Assembly: GCA_902489475.1 (NCBI GenBank)
Contig: CABUAH010000047.1
Span: 1 to 16,238 of the forward strand
Direction: 5' to 3'
Source: an uncultured Oscillospiraceae bacterium
Lineage (GTDB): Bacteria > Bacillota > Clostridia > Oscillospirales > Ruminococcaceae
DNA: 16,238 bases
The position numbers and the translations under genes are program-made. How positions within the stretch are numbered: the stretch's first letter is position 1; every line of letters starts with the position of its first letter. Positions 1-7,571 of this stretch are shown here, piece by piece. The notes beneath the pieces are model-generated. The model saw only the letters and a list, made by a program, of their open reading frames with translations. It was not told the DNA's origin and did no database searches.

Positions 1-13
1 TGTTCTTAAATGA

Positions 14-61
14 CGGCGATAGCCGAATCGTGCGAATGCACGATAAAGCAGCGATGAGCTG
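14..61 (+). other. Three tandem hairpins at the left edge, possible 3' end of an RNA
   Basis: Three perfect small stems follow one another: CGGC/GCCG at 14-25, TCGTGC/GCACGA at 28-43 and CAGC/GCTG at 49-61, the last followed by ATTTTT. This could be the tail of a structured RNA or a leader that begins left of the window. The stems are short and the sequence matches no RNA family I recognise. No coding frame with a start is evident on either strand. Confidence 0.25.
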
Positions 62-195
62 ATTTTTCTTAAGGTTATTATATCATGATTTACTAAAAAA
101 ATAAACCCTTTTACAGTATATTTTTTGTATAGCAGGCAAAAATAACTATTGTAAAGCTGCTTGTTAAACGCAAGCTCAAAAAAGGAGAGAAAAAA

Positions 196-477
196 ATGAC
201 AATAACCGACATTAAAGTAAGAAAACTCATTCCAAACGGAAGACTCAAGGGAGTAATAAGCGTAACTTTTGACGGAGCATTTGCCGTTCATGACATTAAG
301 ATTGTCCAGGGGGATAACCGTCTTTTTGTGGCAATGCCGAGCAGAAGGGATACAAGCGGAGTCTTTAGGGACATTGTTCATCCTATATCAAGTGACGCAA
401 GGAAAGAGATTGAAAACAAGATACTGCAAGCTTATGAAGATGAATGTAAAAAGCAGGGAGCTGTGCTTGACAGCTAG
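196..477 (+). CDS. spoVG: SpoVG family regulatory protein
   Basis: The 93-residue product matches SpoVG along its length, with the family signatures VRKLIPNGRLKGVISVTFD, FAVHDIKIV and LFVAMPSRR, then FRDIVHPI. SpoVG is a small site-specific DNA-binding (and in some species RNA-binding) protein, first known from Bacillus sporulation and widespread in Firmicutes, including as a virulence and cell-envelope regulator. The start is fixed by AAAGGAGAG just upstream of the ATG. The lysine/acid-rich C-terminal tail (about residue 78 on) is variable in the family. The gene stands alone on the + strand and converges on the Nudix gene. I could not find a convincing sigma-A or sigma-H promoter in the AT-rich 60-180 stretch. 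The family call is firm; the regulon is unknown. Confidence 0.93.
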   Translation: MTITDIKVRKLIPNGRLKGVISVTFDGAFAVHDIKIVQGDNRLFVAMPSRRDTSGVFRDIVHPISSDARKEIENKILQAYEDECKKQGAVLDS

Positions 478-495
478 CAGCTAAAAGAGTAAAAT

Positions 496-527
496 AAACC
501 GCCGTTTGATTTTTCAAACAGCGGTTT
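496..527. terminator. Bidirectional intrinsic terminator between spoVG and the Nudix gene
   Basis: AAACCGC at 496-502 plus GTTTGA at 504-509 pair with TCAAAC at 514-519 plus GCGGTTT at 521-527, with one C/A mismatch and a TTTT loop. A T-rich tract follows on the + strand (TTTTCTTGTT), and the - strand reads TTTATTTTAC past the stem, so it can end both convergent transcripts. Confidence 0.8.
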
Positions 528-532
528 TCTTG

Positions 533-937
533 TTATTGTATGTAGTTTTTTGCTTTGCTGACAATTAGTTTGTCGTTGTCATATGCAAGAACATTTGCCG
601 CTCGGTTTATTTCAACCCAACGCACGTCCGCAATTTCTTCTTCCTGTGGTACATAATCTGTATTCTTCGCTCTTGCAACAAAATACACCACAAGCTTTAC
701 GGTGTCTTTTCTTGGGCTAAAGGTAACCGTTTCACGAAAAGTAGGGTCAATTATTGTGTCGATTCCCGTTTCCTCTAATACTTCACGGTGAGCGGTTTCG
801 ATTTCTGTTTCTTTTCCTTCAACATGACCTTTTGGAAATGACCAGTGACCGCTGTTTATGTGGCGGATCAAGAGTATTTCTGTGTTGCCGTGATACTTTC
901 GATATACAATAGCGCCGCAGGATTTCTCGTTTTCCAT
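533..937 (-). CDS. Nudix hydrolase, probable diadenosine-polyphosphate (Ap4A-type) hydrolase
   Basis: A 134-residue single-domain Nudix protein. The Nudix box is complete: G37, E43, then R51-E52-V-L-E55-E56-x-G58-I59, fitting GX5EX7REUXEEXGU, so the metal-binding glutamates are present. The N-terminal KSCGAIVYRK and the WSFPKGHVE run resemble asymmetric bis(5'-nucleosyl)-tetraphosphatases (MutT/Ap4A class), which clear Ap4A-like dinucleotides in the cytosol. Substrate cannot be read from the sequence, so the Ap4A call is inference. The start ATG follows AGAAAGGAAAAATCTT. It is monocistronic, with its own promoter at 973-1001 and a terminator shared with spoVG. The upstream acpP transcript stops at 1117-1146, so it is probably independent of the fatty-acid operon. 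Confidence 0.85.
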   Translation of the reverse strand: MENEKSCGAIVYRKYHGNTEILLIRHINSGHWSFPKGHVEGKETEIETAHREVLEETGIDTIIDPTFRETVTFSPRKDTVKLVVYFVARAKNTDYVPQEEEIADVRWVEINRAANVLAYDNDKLIVSKAKNYIQ

Positions 938-972
938 AAGATTTTTCCTTTCTAAAAAGATATATTGTATTC

Positions 973-1001
973 ATTATAACATATTTTTTAAATTTTGTCT
1001 T
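973..1001 (-). promoter_or_regulatory. Sigma-A-type promoter of the Nudix gene (extended -10)
   Basis: On the - strand AAGACA (996-1001) lies 17 bp before TATAAT (973-978), with TGT directly before the -10 (TGn extension). The predicted start of transcription near 966 gives a leader of about 30 nt before the ATG at 937. No operator-like palindrome is seen. Confidence 0.65.
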
Positions 1002-1116
1002 TAGTTTTGAGAAATTTTTTAGGCAATTTGTTTATTTATAGGTTTTTTGCGGTTTTTCATCCGTTTATAGTCATGGTTATAAGGACTTGGAGGAATTTAA
1101 TAAGTACAAAAGACAA

Positions 1117-1146
1117 AAGTCCGCTTGAATTACTTCAAACGGACTT
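1117..1146 (-). terminator. Intrinsic terminator of the fatty-acid synthesis operon
   Basis: AAGTCCG (1117-1123) and TTGAA (1125-1129) pair with TTCAA (1134-1138) and CGGACTT (1140-1146), with one C/A mismatch and a 4-nt loop. On the - strand the stem is followed by TTTTGTCTTTTG. It sits 19 bp past the acpP stop and ends the operon. Confidence 0.8.
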
Positions 1147-1165
1147 CTTCTAATATTCTTATAAA

Positions 1166-1387
1166 TTAGCCTTCAATGATTTTAACGATGTCACCAACGG
1201 TCTTAACATTTTCAACCTCATCATCAGAAATCTTAACATCGAATTCTTCCTCGAGAGTCATAACCATATCAACGATGTCGAGTGAATCAGCGCCAAGATC
1301 ATCAATAATTGAAGCCTCCATGGTAACTTTATCTTCATCAACGTCAAGCTGATCAACGATAATGTCTTTTACCTTATCAAAAGTCAT
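1166..1387 (-). CDS. acpP: Acyl carrier protein
   Basis: A 73-residue acidic helical protein. The phosphopantetheine attachment site is Ser35 in the GADSLD motif, followed by the helix-II recognition face IVDMVMTLEEEF that binds the FAS enzymes. It carries growing acyl chains as thioesters through the type II cycle. The ATG is preceded by AGGAGG. It is the last gene of the operon, 52 bp after accA and just before the terminator. In streptococcal fab clusters acpP instead lies next to fabH. High translation would be expected from the strong ribosome site. The identity is firm; with only one ACP gene visible, I assume it is the fatty-acid ACP rather than a dedicated secondary-metabolite carrier. 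Confidence 0.95.
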   Translation of the reverse strand: MTFDKVKDIIVDQLDVDEDKVTMEASIIDDLGADSLDIVDMVMTLEEEFDVKISDDEVENVKTVGDIVKIIEG

Positions 1388-1439
1388 TTTGAATTATCCT
1401 CCTATCACTGTTATTTGGATTATGAAAACGGAAAAAGAT

Positions 1440-2243
1440 TTACTCATCAAATTCTCCGATTTTCCTAAACTTATTATAGCGTTCATTTAACAATTCGTCA
1501 ATACCTTTTTGTAATTTTCTTTCCAGTGCATTTTCAAGATACCGGGAAATGTTTTCTGCTGTTTCTTCAGAAGAATTGTGCGCTCCGCCGTCCGGTTCGG
1601 GAATGATATACTCGCAAACCTCCAAGGAAAGCAAATCCTGCGCTGTGATTTTCATAATATCACATGCCTCACGCTCTCTTGAAGCGTCTTTCCAAAGGAT
1701 TGAAGCAAATCCACGGGGAGAGATTACGCAGTAGAGTGCGTTTTCAAGCATTGCCAGCTCATCGCATACGCCGAGAGCCAATGCTCCGCCGCTTCCGGCT
1801 TCACCGAGAACAATTGAGATAATCGGCGTTTTGAGCGTCATAAATTCCATGATGTTTTTGGAAATGGCTTCGCCTTGACCTCTTTCTTCAGCTTCGATTC
1901 CGCAGAATGCTCCGGGAGTGTCAATAAGGCATATTATCGGACGGTGAAACTTTTCCGCCTGTTTTGCAAGTCTTAATGCTTTTCGATAGCCCTCAGGATG
2001 AGGCATTGCAAAATTAGAAGCTTTATTTTCCTCCAAATTTCTGCCCTTTACCTGCGCTATAACAGTTACCGGCGTTCCTTTGAAATAACCTATTCCGCCT
2101 ATGATCGCACCGTCATCACCATAGTATCTGTCACCGTGCATTTCAAAGAAGTCGTCAAACAAAAGAGGGATATAATCCCGTACTGTCGGACGGTATTTAT
2201 TTCGTATAATATCAAGCTTTTGGCTTGCTAAAAGATTACTCAT
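1440..2243 (-). CDS. accA: Acetyl-CoA carboxylase carboxyltransferase, alpha subunit
   Basis: AccA pairs with AccD to form the alpha2beta2 carboxyltransferase that moves the carboxyl group from carboxybiotin to acetyl-CoA, giving malonyl-CoA. The 267-residue product has the crotonase-fold landmarks: MHGDRYYGDD at 35-44, LIDTPGAF at 106-113, EERGQGEAI at 119-127 and the oxyanion glycine run GEAGSGGALALG at 147-158. At 267 residues it is shorter than the E. coli protein (319) at the N terminus and close to streptococcal AccA, so it is complete rather than truncated. The ATG overlaps the accD stop by 8 bp (ATGAGTAA), which implies translational coupling and equal subunit amounts. No independent promoter is seen. 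Confidence 0.95.
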   Translation of the reverse strand: MSNLLASQKLDIIRNKYRPTVRDYIPLLFDDFFEMHGDRYYGDDGAIIGGIGYFKGTPVTVIAQVKGRNLEENKASNFAMPHPEGYRKALRLAKQAEKFHRPIICLIDTPGAFCGIEAEERGQGEAISKNIMEFMTLKTPIISIVLGEAGSGGALALGVCDELAMLENALYCVISPRGFASILWKDASREREACDIMKITAQDLLSLEVCEYIIPEPDGGAHNSSEETAENISRYLENALERKLQKGIDELLNERYNKFRKIGEFDE

Positions 2244-3108
2244 CTTCTATAACACCTCCGTGAAGCTTTATGAGATGGGCAAGGGTTCTTCTTATTTTTC
2301 GTCTTTCAACTATCATATCGACAAACCCTTTTTCCATTAAAAACTCAGCGGACTGAAAGTCTTCAGGAAGTCTTTGTCTTATTGTTCCCTCGATTACACG
2401 TCTTCCTGCAAATCCAATCAAAACCTTAGGCTCTGCGATAATAATATCGCCGACAGATGCAAATGAAGCCGTAACACCTCCTGTTGTAGGGTCGGTCATT
2501 ACGGTTATGTAAAGCCCCCCTGCCGCATTATGTCTTGCAACCGCTCCGTTTGTCTTAGCCATTTGCATAAGAGAAACTATTCCCTCCTGCATTCTGGCTC
2601 CTCCGGAGGCAGTAAAGACGATAACAGGAAGTTTCTCCTTTGTCGCATACTCAATAGCACGGGTAAGCTTTTCGCCTACTACACTTCCCATAGATGCCAT
2701 CATGTATCTTGAATCCATTATGGCTATAACAACACGAAGCTTTCTTATCTTCGCTTCTCCTGTTATAATGGCGTCGTTAAGCTTGGTTTTTTCCCGCAAA
2801 GCCTTTTGCTTTTCCTCATATTCAGGAAAGTCTATCGGGTTTTTTGACACCATGTTTTTATCAAATTCAATAAAGCTTCCCTTGTCTATTGTAAGGTCAA
2901 GCCTTTCCTTTGCGGATATTCTTGAGTGGTATCCGCAGTTAGGGCATACCTTTGCGTTTGAAACGAAATCGTCCATAAACGAAACGCTTCGGCACCTCGG
3001 GCACTTAAACATAAGATCCTCAGGTATATCGTTTTTCTTTGGCTTCTGAGGAGCTTTGTCCTCGCCGTTAAAACGTGTTTTTACAACTGAAAATAAATCT
3101 TCGAGCAA
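2236..3108 (-). CDS. accD: Acetyl-CoA carboxylase carboxyltransferase, beta subunit (zinc ribbon)
   Basis: The 290-residue beta subunit of the carboxyltransferase. A four-cysteine zinc ribbon is seen at C36-x2-C39 and C55-x2-C58, followed by the crotonase-like body with VIVFTASGGARMQEG around 162-176 and MTDPTTGGVTASFA further on. In characterised homologues the zinc ribbon binds nucleic acid and can couple enzyme level to its own mRNA. The start is a TTG at 3106-3108, supported by GGAAGG 8 nt upstream; no in-frame ATG lies nearby. It is separated from accC by a 107-bp gap holding a repeat element (3148-3209), unusual in an otherwise tight operon, and it overlaps accA. Confidence 0.95.
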   Translation of the reverse strand: MLEDLFSVVKTRFNGEDKAPQKPKKNDIPEDLMFKCPRCRSVSFMDDFVSNAKVCPNCGYHSRISAKERLDLTIDKGSFIEFDKNMVSKNPIDFPEYEEKQKALREKTKLNDAIITGEAKIRKLRVVIAIMDSRYMMASMGSVVGEKLTRAIEYATKEKLPVIVFTASGGARMQEGIVSLMQMAKTNGAVARHNAAGGLYITVMTDPTTGGVTASFASVGDIIIAEPKVLIGFAGRRVIEGTIRQRLPEDFQSAEFLMEKGFVDMIVERRKIRRTLAHLIKLHGGVIEDE

Positions 3109-3147
3109 AATAAATCCTTCCTTTCAAAACAAATGTGAAAAGAAAAT

Positions 3148-3209
3148 AATTAACAATGGAAATTGACATTTGATAATTAACTGTCCGTTATTCATTGTCA
3201 ACTGTCAAT
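3148..3209. repeat. Heptad-based inverted repeat between accC and accD
   Basis: The right arm (3175-3209) is five consecutive 7-mers read on the + strand: AATTAAC, TGTCCGT, TATTCAT, TGTCAAC, TGTCAAT. The left arm (about 3149-3175) holds the opposite orientation: ATTAACA, ATGGAA, ATTGACA, TTTGATA. The arms can fold on each other imperfectly. The same ATTGACA/ATGGAGA heptad vocabulary recurs at 16151-16238, so this is one member of a dispersed repeat family. It lies after the accC stop and before the accD ribosome site, within the transcript. Confidence 0.6.
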
Positions 3210-3215
3210 TAAAGT

Positions 3216-4571
3216 CTATGTATCTTCATTCAAAATATCGGTTCTTCCTAAGAAGCCGTTGTCATAATCGCCTTTTAAGAATTCCTCACGGCGGATAAGC
3301 TTTAAATGAAAATCGATATTTGTCGATACGCCGTCTACAATAAATTCTGAAAGCGCCCAGCGCATTTTTGCAATTGCGGTTTCTCTGTCATCGGCATAAA
3401 CAATAAGCTTTGCAATCATAGAGTCATAATACGGTGTAATCTCAAAGCCTTGATAACAAGCGCTGTCGATTCTTATTCCCGGACCGCCCGGAACGTAAAG
3501 AGAGTTTATAACTCCGGGTGAGGGGAGAAATCCCATTTTAGGGTTTTCTGCATTGATTCTGCACTCGATCGAGTGTCCGTGGATTTTTATATCCTCTTGT
3601 TTTAGAGTAAGTTTTTCACCGCCGGCAATCAAAAGCTGCCATTTAACAAGGTCAACTCCCGTAACAGCTTCTGTTATAGGATGCTCAACCTGTATACGGG
3701 TGTTCATCTCCATGAAGTAGTAGTTAAGGTGCTTGTCAACTAAAAATTCAATAGTTCCTGCATTTCTGTAGCCGCACACCTTTGCTGCGGCTACTGCTGA
3801 TTCTCCCATTTTGCGGCGAAGCTCTTCGGTCATGATAGGAGAAGGTGTTTCTTCTAAGACCTTTTGATTTCTTCTTTGCATAGAGCAATCTCTCTCGCCT
3901 AAATAAATAACATTTCCGAAATTGTCAGCTAATATCTGTATTTCTATATGCTTTGGATTCTCAATGAACTTTTCGAGATACACCTCATCGTTTCCGAAGC
4001 AGGAAAGAGCCTCCTGCTTTGCCGCAGTCATCTGAACCTCAAGTTCATCTTCGTTTTGAACAATCCGTATCCCTCTTCCGCCGCCGCCGGCAGAAGCCTT
4101 CACTAAAACCGGATAGCCTATCTTACTTGCAAGTTCTTTAGCTTCATCGGTATTTTTTATTGCGCCTTCCGAGCCTAGAATAACAGGAACGCCTGCATTT
4201 TTCATTGTTTCCTTAGCCTGTGCCTTGTCGCCGAGCATCTCTATGGATTCAGGAAGCGGTCCTATAAAGGTTATTCCGCATTTTTCACAGGTTCTTGCAA
4301 AATGTGCGTTTTCCGATAAAAATCCAAAACCGGGGTGAATTGCATCCGCTCCCGTAAGCTCACAAGCGGCGATTATCTCTCTCATGTTCAAATAGCTGTC
4401 CTTGCTTTGAGGAGGACCGATACATACAGCTTCATCAGCGATTTTGGCATGAAGTGCATGTTTGTCAGCTGTTGAATAAACGGCAACCGTTTTTATTCCA
4501 AGCTCTCGGCAGGCACGAATTATTCTTACGGCGATTTCGCCCCTGTTTGCAATCAATACTTTTTTTAGCAT
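3216..4571 (-). CDS. accC: Acetyl-CoA carboxylase, biotin carboxylase subunit
   Basis: A 451-residue ATP-grasp enzyme that carboxylates the biotin on AccB with ATP and bicarbonate. The N-terminal domain begins KKVLIANRGEIAVRIIRAC. The ATP-grasp glycine loop is KASAGGGGRG (158-167). Active-site residues corresponding to E. coli numbering are present: K237, E288, N290, R292 and E296 in FMEMNTRIQVEHP. Its length is standard for the family. The ribosome site AAAGGAG lies 13 nt before the ATG, a little far, and is one arm of a perfect 6-bp hairpin (4576-4590). The gene follows fabZ by 29 nt. Confidence 0.96.
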   Translation of the reverse strand: MLKKVLIANRGEIAVRIIRACRELGIKTVAVYSTADKHALHAKIADEAVCIGPPQSKDSYLNMREIIAACELTGADAIHPGFGFLSENAHFARTCEKCGITFIGPLPESIEMLGDKAQAKETMKNAGVPVILGSEGAIKNTDEAKELASKIGYPVLVKASAGGGGRGIRIVQNEDELEVQMTAAKQEALSCFGNDEVYLEKFIENPKHIEIQILADNFGNVIYLGERDCSMQRRNQKVLEETPSPIMTEELRRKMGESAVAAAKVCGYRNAGTIEFLVDKHLNYYFMEMNTRIQVEHPITEAVTGVDLVKWQLLIAGGEKLTLKQEDIKIHGHSIECRINAENPKMGFLPSPGVINSLYVPGGPGIRIDSACYQGFEITPYYDSMIAKLIVYADDRETAIAKMRWALSEFIVDGVSTNIDFHLKLIRREEFLKGDYDNGFLGRTDILNEDT

Positions 4572-4575
4572 TTTT

Positions 4576-4590
4576 AAGGAGTATCTCCTT
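4576..4590 (-). promoter_or_regulatory. Hairpin that buries the accC ribosome-binding site
   Basis: On the mRNA, AAGGAG-AUA-CUCCUU forms a perfect 6-bp stem with a 3-nt loop, placing the whole Shine-Dalgarno core in the 5' arm. The ATG follows 4 nt after the stem. If formed, it would hide the ribosome site when ribosomes from fabZ (stop at 4601-4603) are not passing; folding would also shorten the effective SD-to-AUG distance. This is an inference from base pairing only. Confidence 0.4.
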
Positions 4591-4600
4591 TCAGTGTAGT

Positions 4601-5032
4601 TTACTTAATGGCAAAGGTTATCTCGCATGAAACTGCTTTTTTGCCGTTTACGGTAGCAATTCCCTTGCCGACGCCCAAAGGTCCTCTTATCTTGATTATC
4701 TCAACTTCAAGCGTAAGCGTATCGCCCGGAACAACCTGCTGGCGGAATTTACAGTTGTTGATTCCACCGAAAAGACCGATTTTTCCTTTGTTCTCAGGCA
4801 ACGACAAAAGCGCAACAGCTCCCGCCTGCGCCAGCATTTCAACCATTAAAACACCGGGAGTTACAGGATATTCTGGGAAATGCCCTTTAAACCAAAAGTC
4901 TTCCGATTTGATATATTTTGTCGCAACTACTCTCTTACCCACTTCTAACTCGTTTATCTCGTCAATGAGCAAAAAAGGATCTCTGTGAGGAATAATCTCC
5001 ATTATTTGTTCTTTATTCATTAAAACTGACAT
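4601..5032 (-). CDS. fabZ: 3-hydroxyacyl-ACP dehydratase
   Basis: A 143-residue hotdog-fold dehydratase that removes water from 3-hydroxyacyl-ACP to give trans-2-enoyl-ACP. The catalytic His51 lies in FKGHFPEYPVTPGVLMVE and the catalytic Glu65 in VEMLAQAGA; IIPHRDPFLLID near the N terminus is also typical. The start at the first ATG is supported by GGGAGG six nt upstream; a second ATG four codons later is less likely. It lies between accB (18-nt gap) and accC, the same order as in streptococcal fab clusters. Whether it also isomerises the double bond for unsaturated chains cannot be told from sequence. Confidence 0.95.
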   Translation of the reverse strand: MSVLMNKEQIMEIIPHRDPFLLIDEINELEVGKRVVATKYIKSEDFWFKGHFPEYPVTPGVLMVEMLAQAGAVALLSLPENKGKIGLFGGINNCKFRQQVVPGDTLTLEVEIIKIRGPLGVGKGIATVNGKKAVSCEITFAIK

Positions 5033-5050
5033 TTTGTTCCTCCCAAAAGT

Positions 5051-5527
5051 CTATTCTATTATCATAACCGGCTGGTCATATTCAAGTGCGTCGCCGTTCT
5101 TAACAAGGATTTCTTTAACAACACCGTCAAAATCGCTGTTTACCTCGCTCATTACCTTCATTGATTCTATAATGAAAATAACATCACCTTTTTTAACGCT
5201 TTTTCCGACAGTTACAAATGGTGCGTCATCAGGTGAGGGAGCTGAATAAAATGTTCCGACAATTGGCGATTTTACTACATTTCCCGAAACCTCCGAGGTT
5301 TTGTTTTCGGAAGGTACAGAGGGTGCAGCTGCCGACGGTGCAGCAGGAACGCTTAATGCCGGCATAGCAGGCATTTCCATTATCGGCGGAGGAGGACAAG
5401 TTTTTCCTCTTACCGTAACCATTTTATCACCGTCACCGAGGGTGATTTCCTCAAGATTGTTATTTTTAACTATCTCAGCGAGCTTTTCAATAGATTCAAG
5501 CTCAAAATCAAATATCTTCTTACTCAT
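5051..5527 (-). CDS. accB: Biotin carboxyl carrier protein of acetyl-CoA carboxylase
   Basis: The 158-residue swinging-arm subunit of acetyl-CoA carboxylase. The layout is an N-terminal helical segment (1-40), a Pro/Ala-rich flexible linker (about 45-75), and a C-terminal biotinyl domain (about 84-158). The biotin lysine is K124 in ESMKVMSEV; the common form is EAMKMMNEI, so S and V are conservative variants. YSAPSPDDAPFV in the domain start is also typical of BCCP. The ATG follows GGGAG with a spacing of 10 nt. A biotin ligase (BirA) must modify it and is not in this window. Confidence 0.94.
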   Translation of the reverse strand: MSKKIFDFELESIEKLAEIVKNNNLEEITLGDGDKMVTVRGKTCPPPPIMEMPAMPALSVPAAPSAAAPSVPSENKTSEVSGNVVKSPIVGTFYSAPSPDDAPFVTVGKSVKKGDVIFIIESMKVMSEVNSDFDGVVKEILVKNGDALEYDQPVMIIE

Positions 5528-5549
5528 TTTATTTATGCTCCCTTTTATT

Positions 5550-6785
5550 TTATGCTTCGTATTTCTTTATGCAGATCGTTGCGTTATGTCCGCCGAAGCC
5601 AAGCGAATTTGAAAGCGCACCTTTAATTTCTTTTTCTATGTTGCTCTCGGTTGCATAGTTTAAGTCGCATTCAGGGTCAAAGGTTTTGTAGCCTAAGGTT
5701 TTGTGAATGAATCCGTCACGAACCGAAAGTGCAGTAACAATTGCTTCAACTGCTCCTGCTGCACCTAAGAGGTGACCTATCATGGATTTTGTGGAGTTTA
5801 CAACAGTGTCCTTAGCTGCATCACCTAAAGCGAGTTTAATTGCAGTTGTTTCGTATTTGTCGTTAAGACCTGTAGAAGTTCCGTGAGCATTGATATAACC
5901 GATGTCGGAAGCCGTAAGGCCTGCTTCTTCAAAGCTGTTTACCATAGCTCTTGCAGCAGCTTCTCCTGTAGGTGACGGGCTTGTCATGTGATAAGCGTCG
6001 CCCGTTGCACCGTAGCCGCCGATTTCAGCGTAAATCTTAGCTCCTCTTGCGAGAGCGTGTTCAAGCTCTTCAAGTACCAAAATTCCGCAGCCCTCTCCCA
6101 AAACGAAGCCCTGACGGTTTGCGTCAAAAGGAGTCGACGCTTCTTCAGGGTTTTCAGCCTTTGAGAGAGCCTTCATGTTGTTAAATCCGCTTACCGCAAA
6201 TTTAGTAACACAAGCCTCTGTTCCGCCGGCAAGGCAAACATCCAAATAGCCGTCCTTGACCTTTCTAAAAGCTTCTCCTATTGCGTGAGTAGCCGAAGCA
6301 CAAGCGGTTGTTGTGCAGAAGTTATCGCCCTTAAAGCCTGTTTTCATAGCTATTGTTCCTGCCGCCATGTTTGTGATCATCATAGGAATATAGAAAACGG
6401 AGATTCTGTCCGGTCCTTTTTCCAAAAAGTTTGAATGTTGTTTTTCTGTTTCGTGAAGTCCGCCGATTCCTGCACCGACAATAACACCGGCACGGTATGG
6501 ATCTATGTCAGAAAAATCAGTTCCGGCATCGTTTAAAGCTTCCTTTGCAGAACAAACGGCAAACTGTGTGAAGCGGTCCATTCTTCTCGCTTCCTTTTTT
6601 TCAATCACGCCGCTTGGATCAAAATCCTTTACGCTTCCGACAACTTTTATGGGAATGTCAGAGGTGTCAAATTCATCGATCGGATTAATGCCAAGCTTAT
6701 TTGCCTTTATGTTTTCCCAAAATTCAGCTACATTTTTACCGAGCGGATTTACCGTTCCCATTCCTGTTATAACTACTCTCTTCAT
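5550..6785 (-). CDS. fabF: 3-oxoacyl-ACP synthase II
   Basis: The 411-residue elongating condensing enzyme of type II FAS, joining malonyl-ACP to acyl-ACP. The Cys-His-His triad is intact: C162 in TTTACASATHAIGEA, H301 in NAHGTSTGLND and H338 in KSMIGHLLGAAGAVEA. The glycine-rich C-terminal NSLGFGGHNATICI is also present. Length is normal for FabF. The ATG follows AGAAAGGAATTTTTCTT. It follows fabG by 30 nt. Only one FabB/F-type enzyme is seen, so it should serve all elongation steps here. Confidence 0.96.
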   Translation of the reverse strand: MKRVVITGMGTVNPLGKNVAEFWENIKANKLGINPIDEFDTSDIPIKVVGSVKDFDPSGVIEKKEARRMDRFTQFAVCSAKEALNDAGTDFSDIDPYRAGVIVGAGIGGLHETEKQHSNFLEKGPDRISVFYIPMMITNMAAGTIAMKTGFKGDNFCTTTACASATHAIGEAFRKVKDGYLDVCLAGGTEACVTKFAVSGFNNMKALSKAENPEEASTPFDANRQGFVLGEGCGILVLEELEHALARGAKIYAEIGGYGATGDAYHMTSPSPTGEAAARAMVNSFEEAGLTASDIGYINAHGTSTGLNDKYETTAIKLALGDAAKDTVVNSTKSMIGHLLGAAGAVEAIVTALSVRDGFIHKTLGYKTFDPECDLNYATESNIEKEIKGALSNSLGFGGHNATICIKKYEA

Positions 6786-6815
6786 AAGAAAAATTCCTTT
6801 CTAAAAAGCTTGGCT

Positions 6816-7550
6816 TTACATTGAAAGTCCGCCTGAGATCTCAATTACCTGTCCTGTTACATAGCTTGCGTCCTCTGATGCCAAGAACGAAACAACTCCT
6901 GCGATCTCATCAACTGTTCCGTATCTCTTCATTGCAATTTGTGCAATCATTGCGGACTTTTGTTCGTCTGTAAGCTTGTCCGTCATCGGTGTTTTGATAA
7001 AGCCCGGTGCCACTGCGTTACAGGTAACACCTCTTGAGCCCAGCTCTTTTGCAACCGTTTTTGTCATTCCGACAATAGCTGCCTTTGTCGCTGAATAATT
7101 TATCTGTCCCGGATTTCCGTAAAGCCCTGCAACAGACGCTAAATTTACAATTCTTCCCGATCTTTGGCGCATCATGATATTTCCAACGAATTTTGTCATG
7201 TTAAAAACGCTTTTTTGGTTTACTGCGACCACCATATCGTATTGCTCTTCGCTCATTCTTGCCATAAGGCCGTCACGGGTAATTCCTGCATTGTTTACTA
7301 AAACATCAATAGAGCCGAAACGCTCTTTAACCGCTTTTACCGTTTGCTCAACCTGAGCATAGTTTGATACGTCGCAGATGAAAACCTCAACTTCAACGCC
7401 CTGTTCTTTGATTTTCTGAACAATGTCGTTGTCCTCAAACATATTTTCGCTTATATCGTTAAGAGCGATATTGTATCCGTCACGCGCAAGTCTAAGTGCG
7501 ATTGCCGCACCTATTCCTCTTGCAGAGCCTGTTATCAGTGCTGTTGCCAT
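6816..7550 (-). CDS. fabG: 3-oxoacyl-ACP reductase (NADPH)
   Basis: A 244-residue short-chain dehydrogenase that reduces 3-oxoacyl-ACP. The nucleotide-binding TGSARGIG (7-14) and NNAGITRDGL (86-95) are present, with the catalytic tetrad N111, S139, Y152 and K156 (YSATKAA). The C-terminal VTGQVIEISGGLSM is the usual FabG ending. GGAGG precedes the ATG. Because it lies inside an acc/fab operon, FabG is much more likely than another SDR. The gap to fabK is 21 nt. Confidence 0.95.
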   Translation of the reverse strand: MATALITGSARGIGAAIALRLARDGYNIALNDISENMFEDNDIVQKIKEQGVEVEVFICDVSNYAQVEQTVKAVKERFGSIDVLVNNAGITRDGLMARMSEEQYDMVVAVNQKSVFNMTKFVGNIMMRQRSGRIVNLASVAGLYGNPGQINYSATKAAIVGMTKTVAKELGSRGVTCNAVAPGFIKTPMTDKLTDEQKSAMIAQIAMKRYGTVDEIAGVVSFLASEDASYVTGQVIEISGGLSM

Positions 7551-7571
7551 ATTAGTTATCCTCCGTTTATG

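Noticed and set aside
61..180. Sigma-H or sigma-A promoter for spoVG
   Set aside because: TTTACA and TTGTAT occur but no -10 lies at an acceptable distance, and no AGGAnnn/GAAT sigma-H pair was found.
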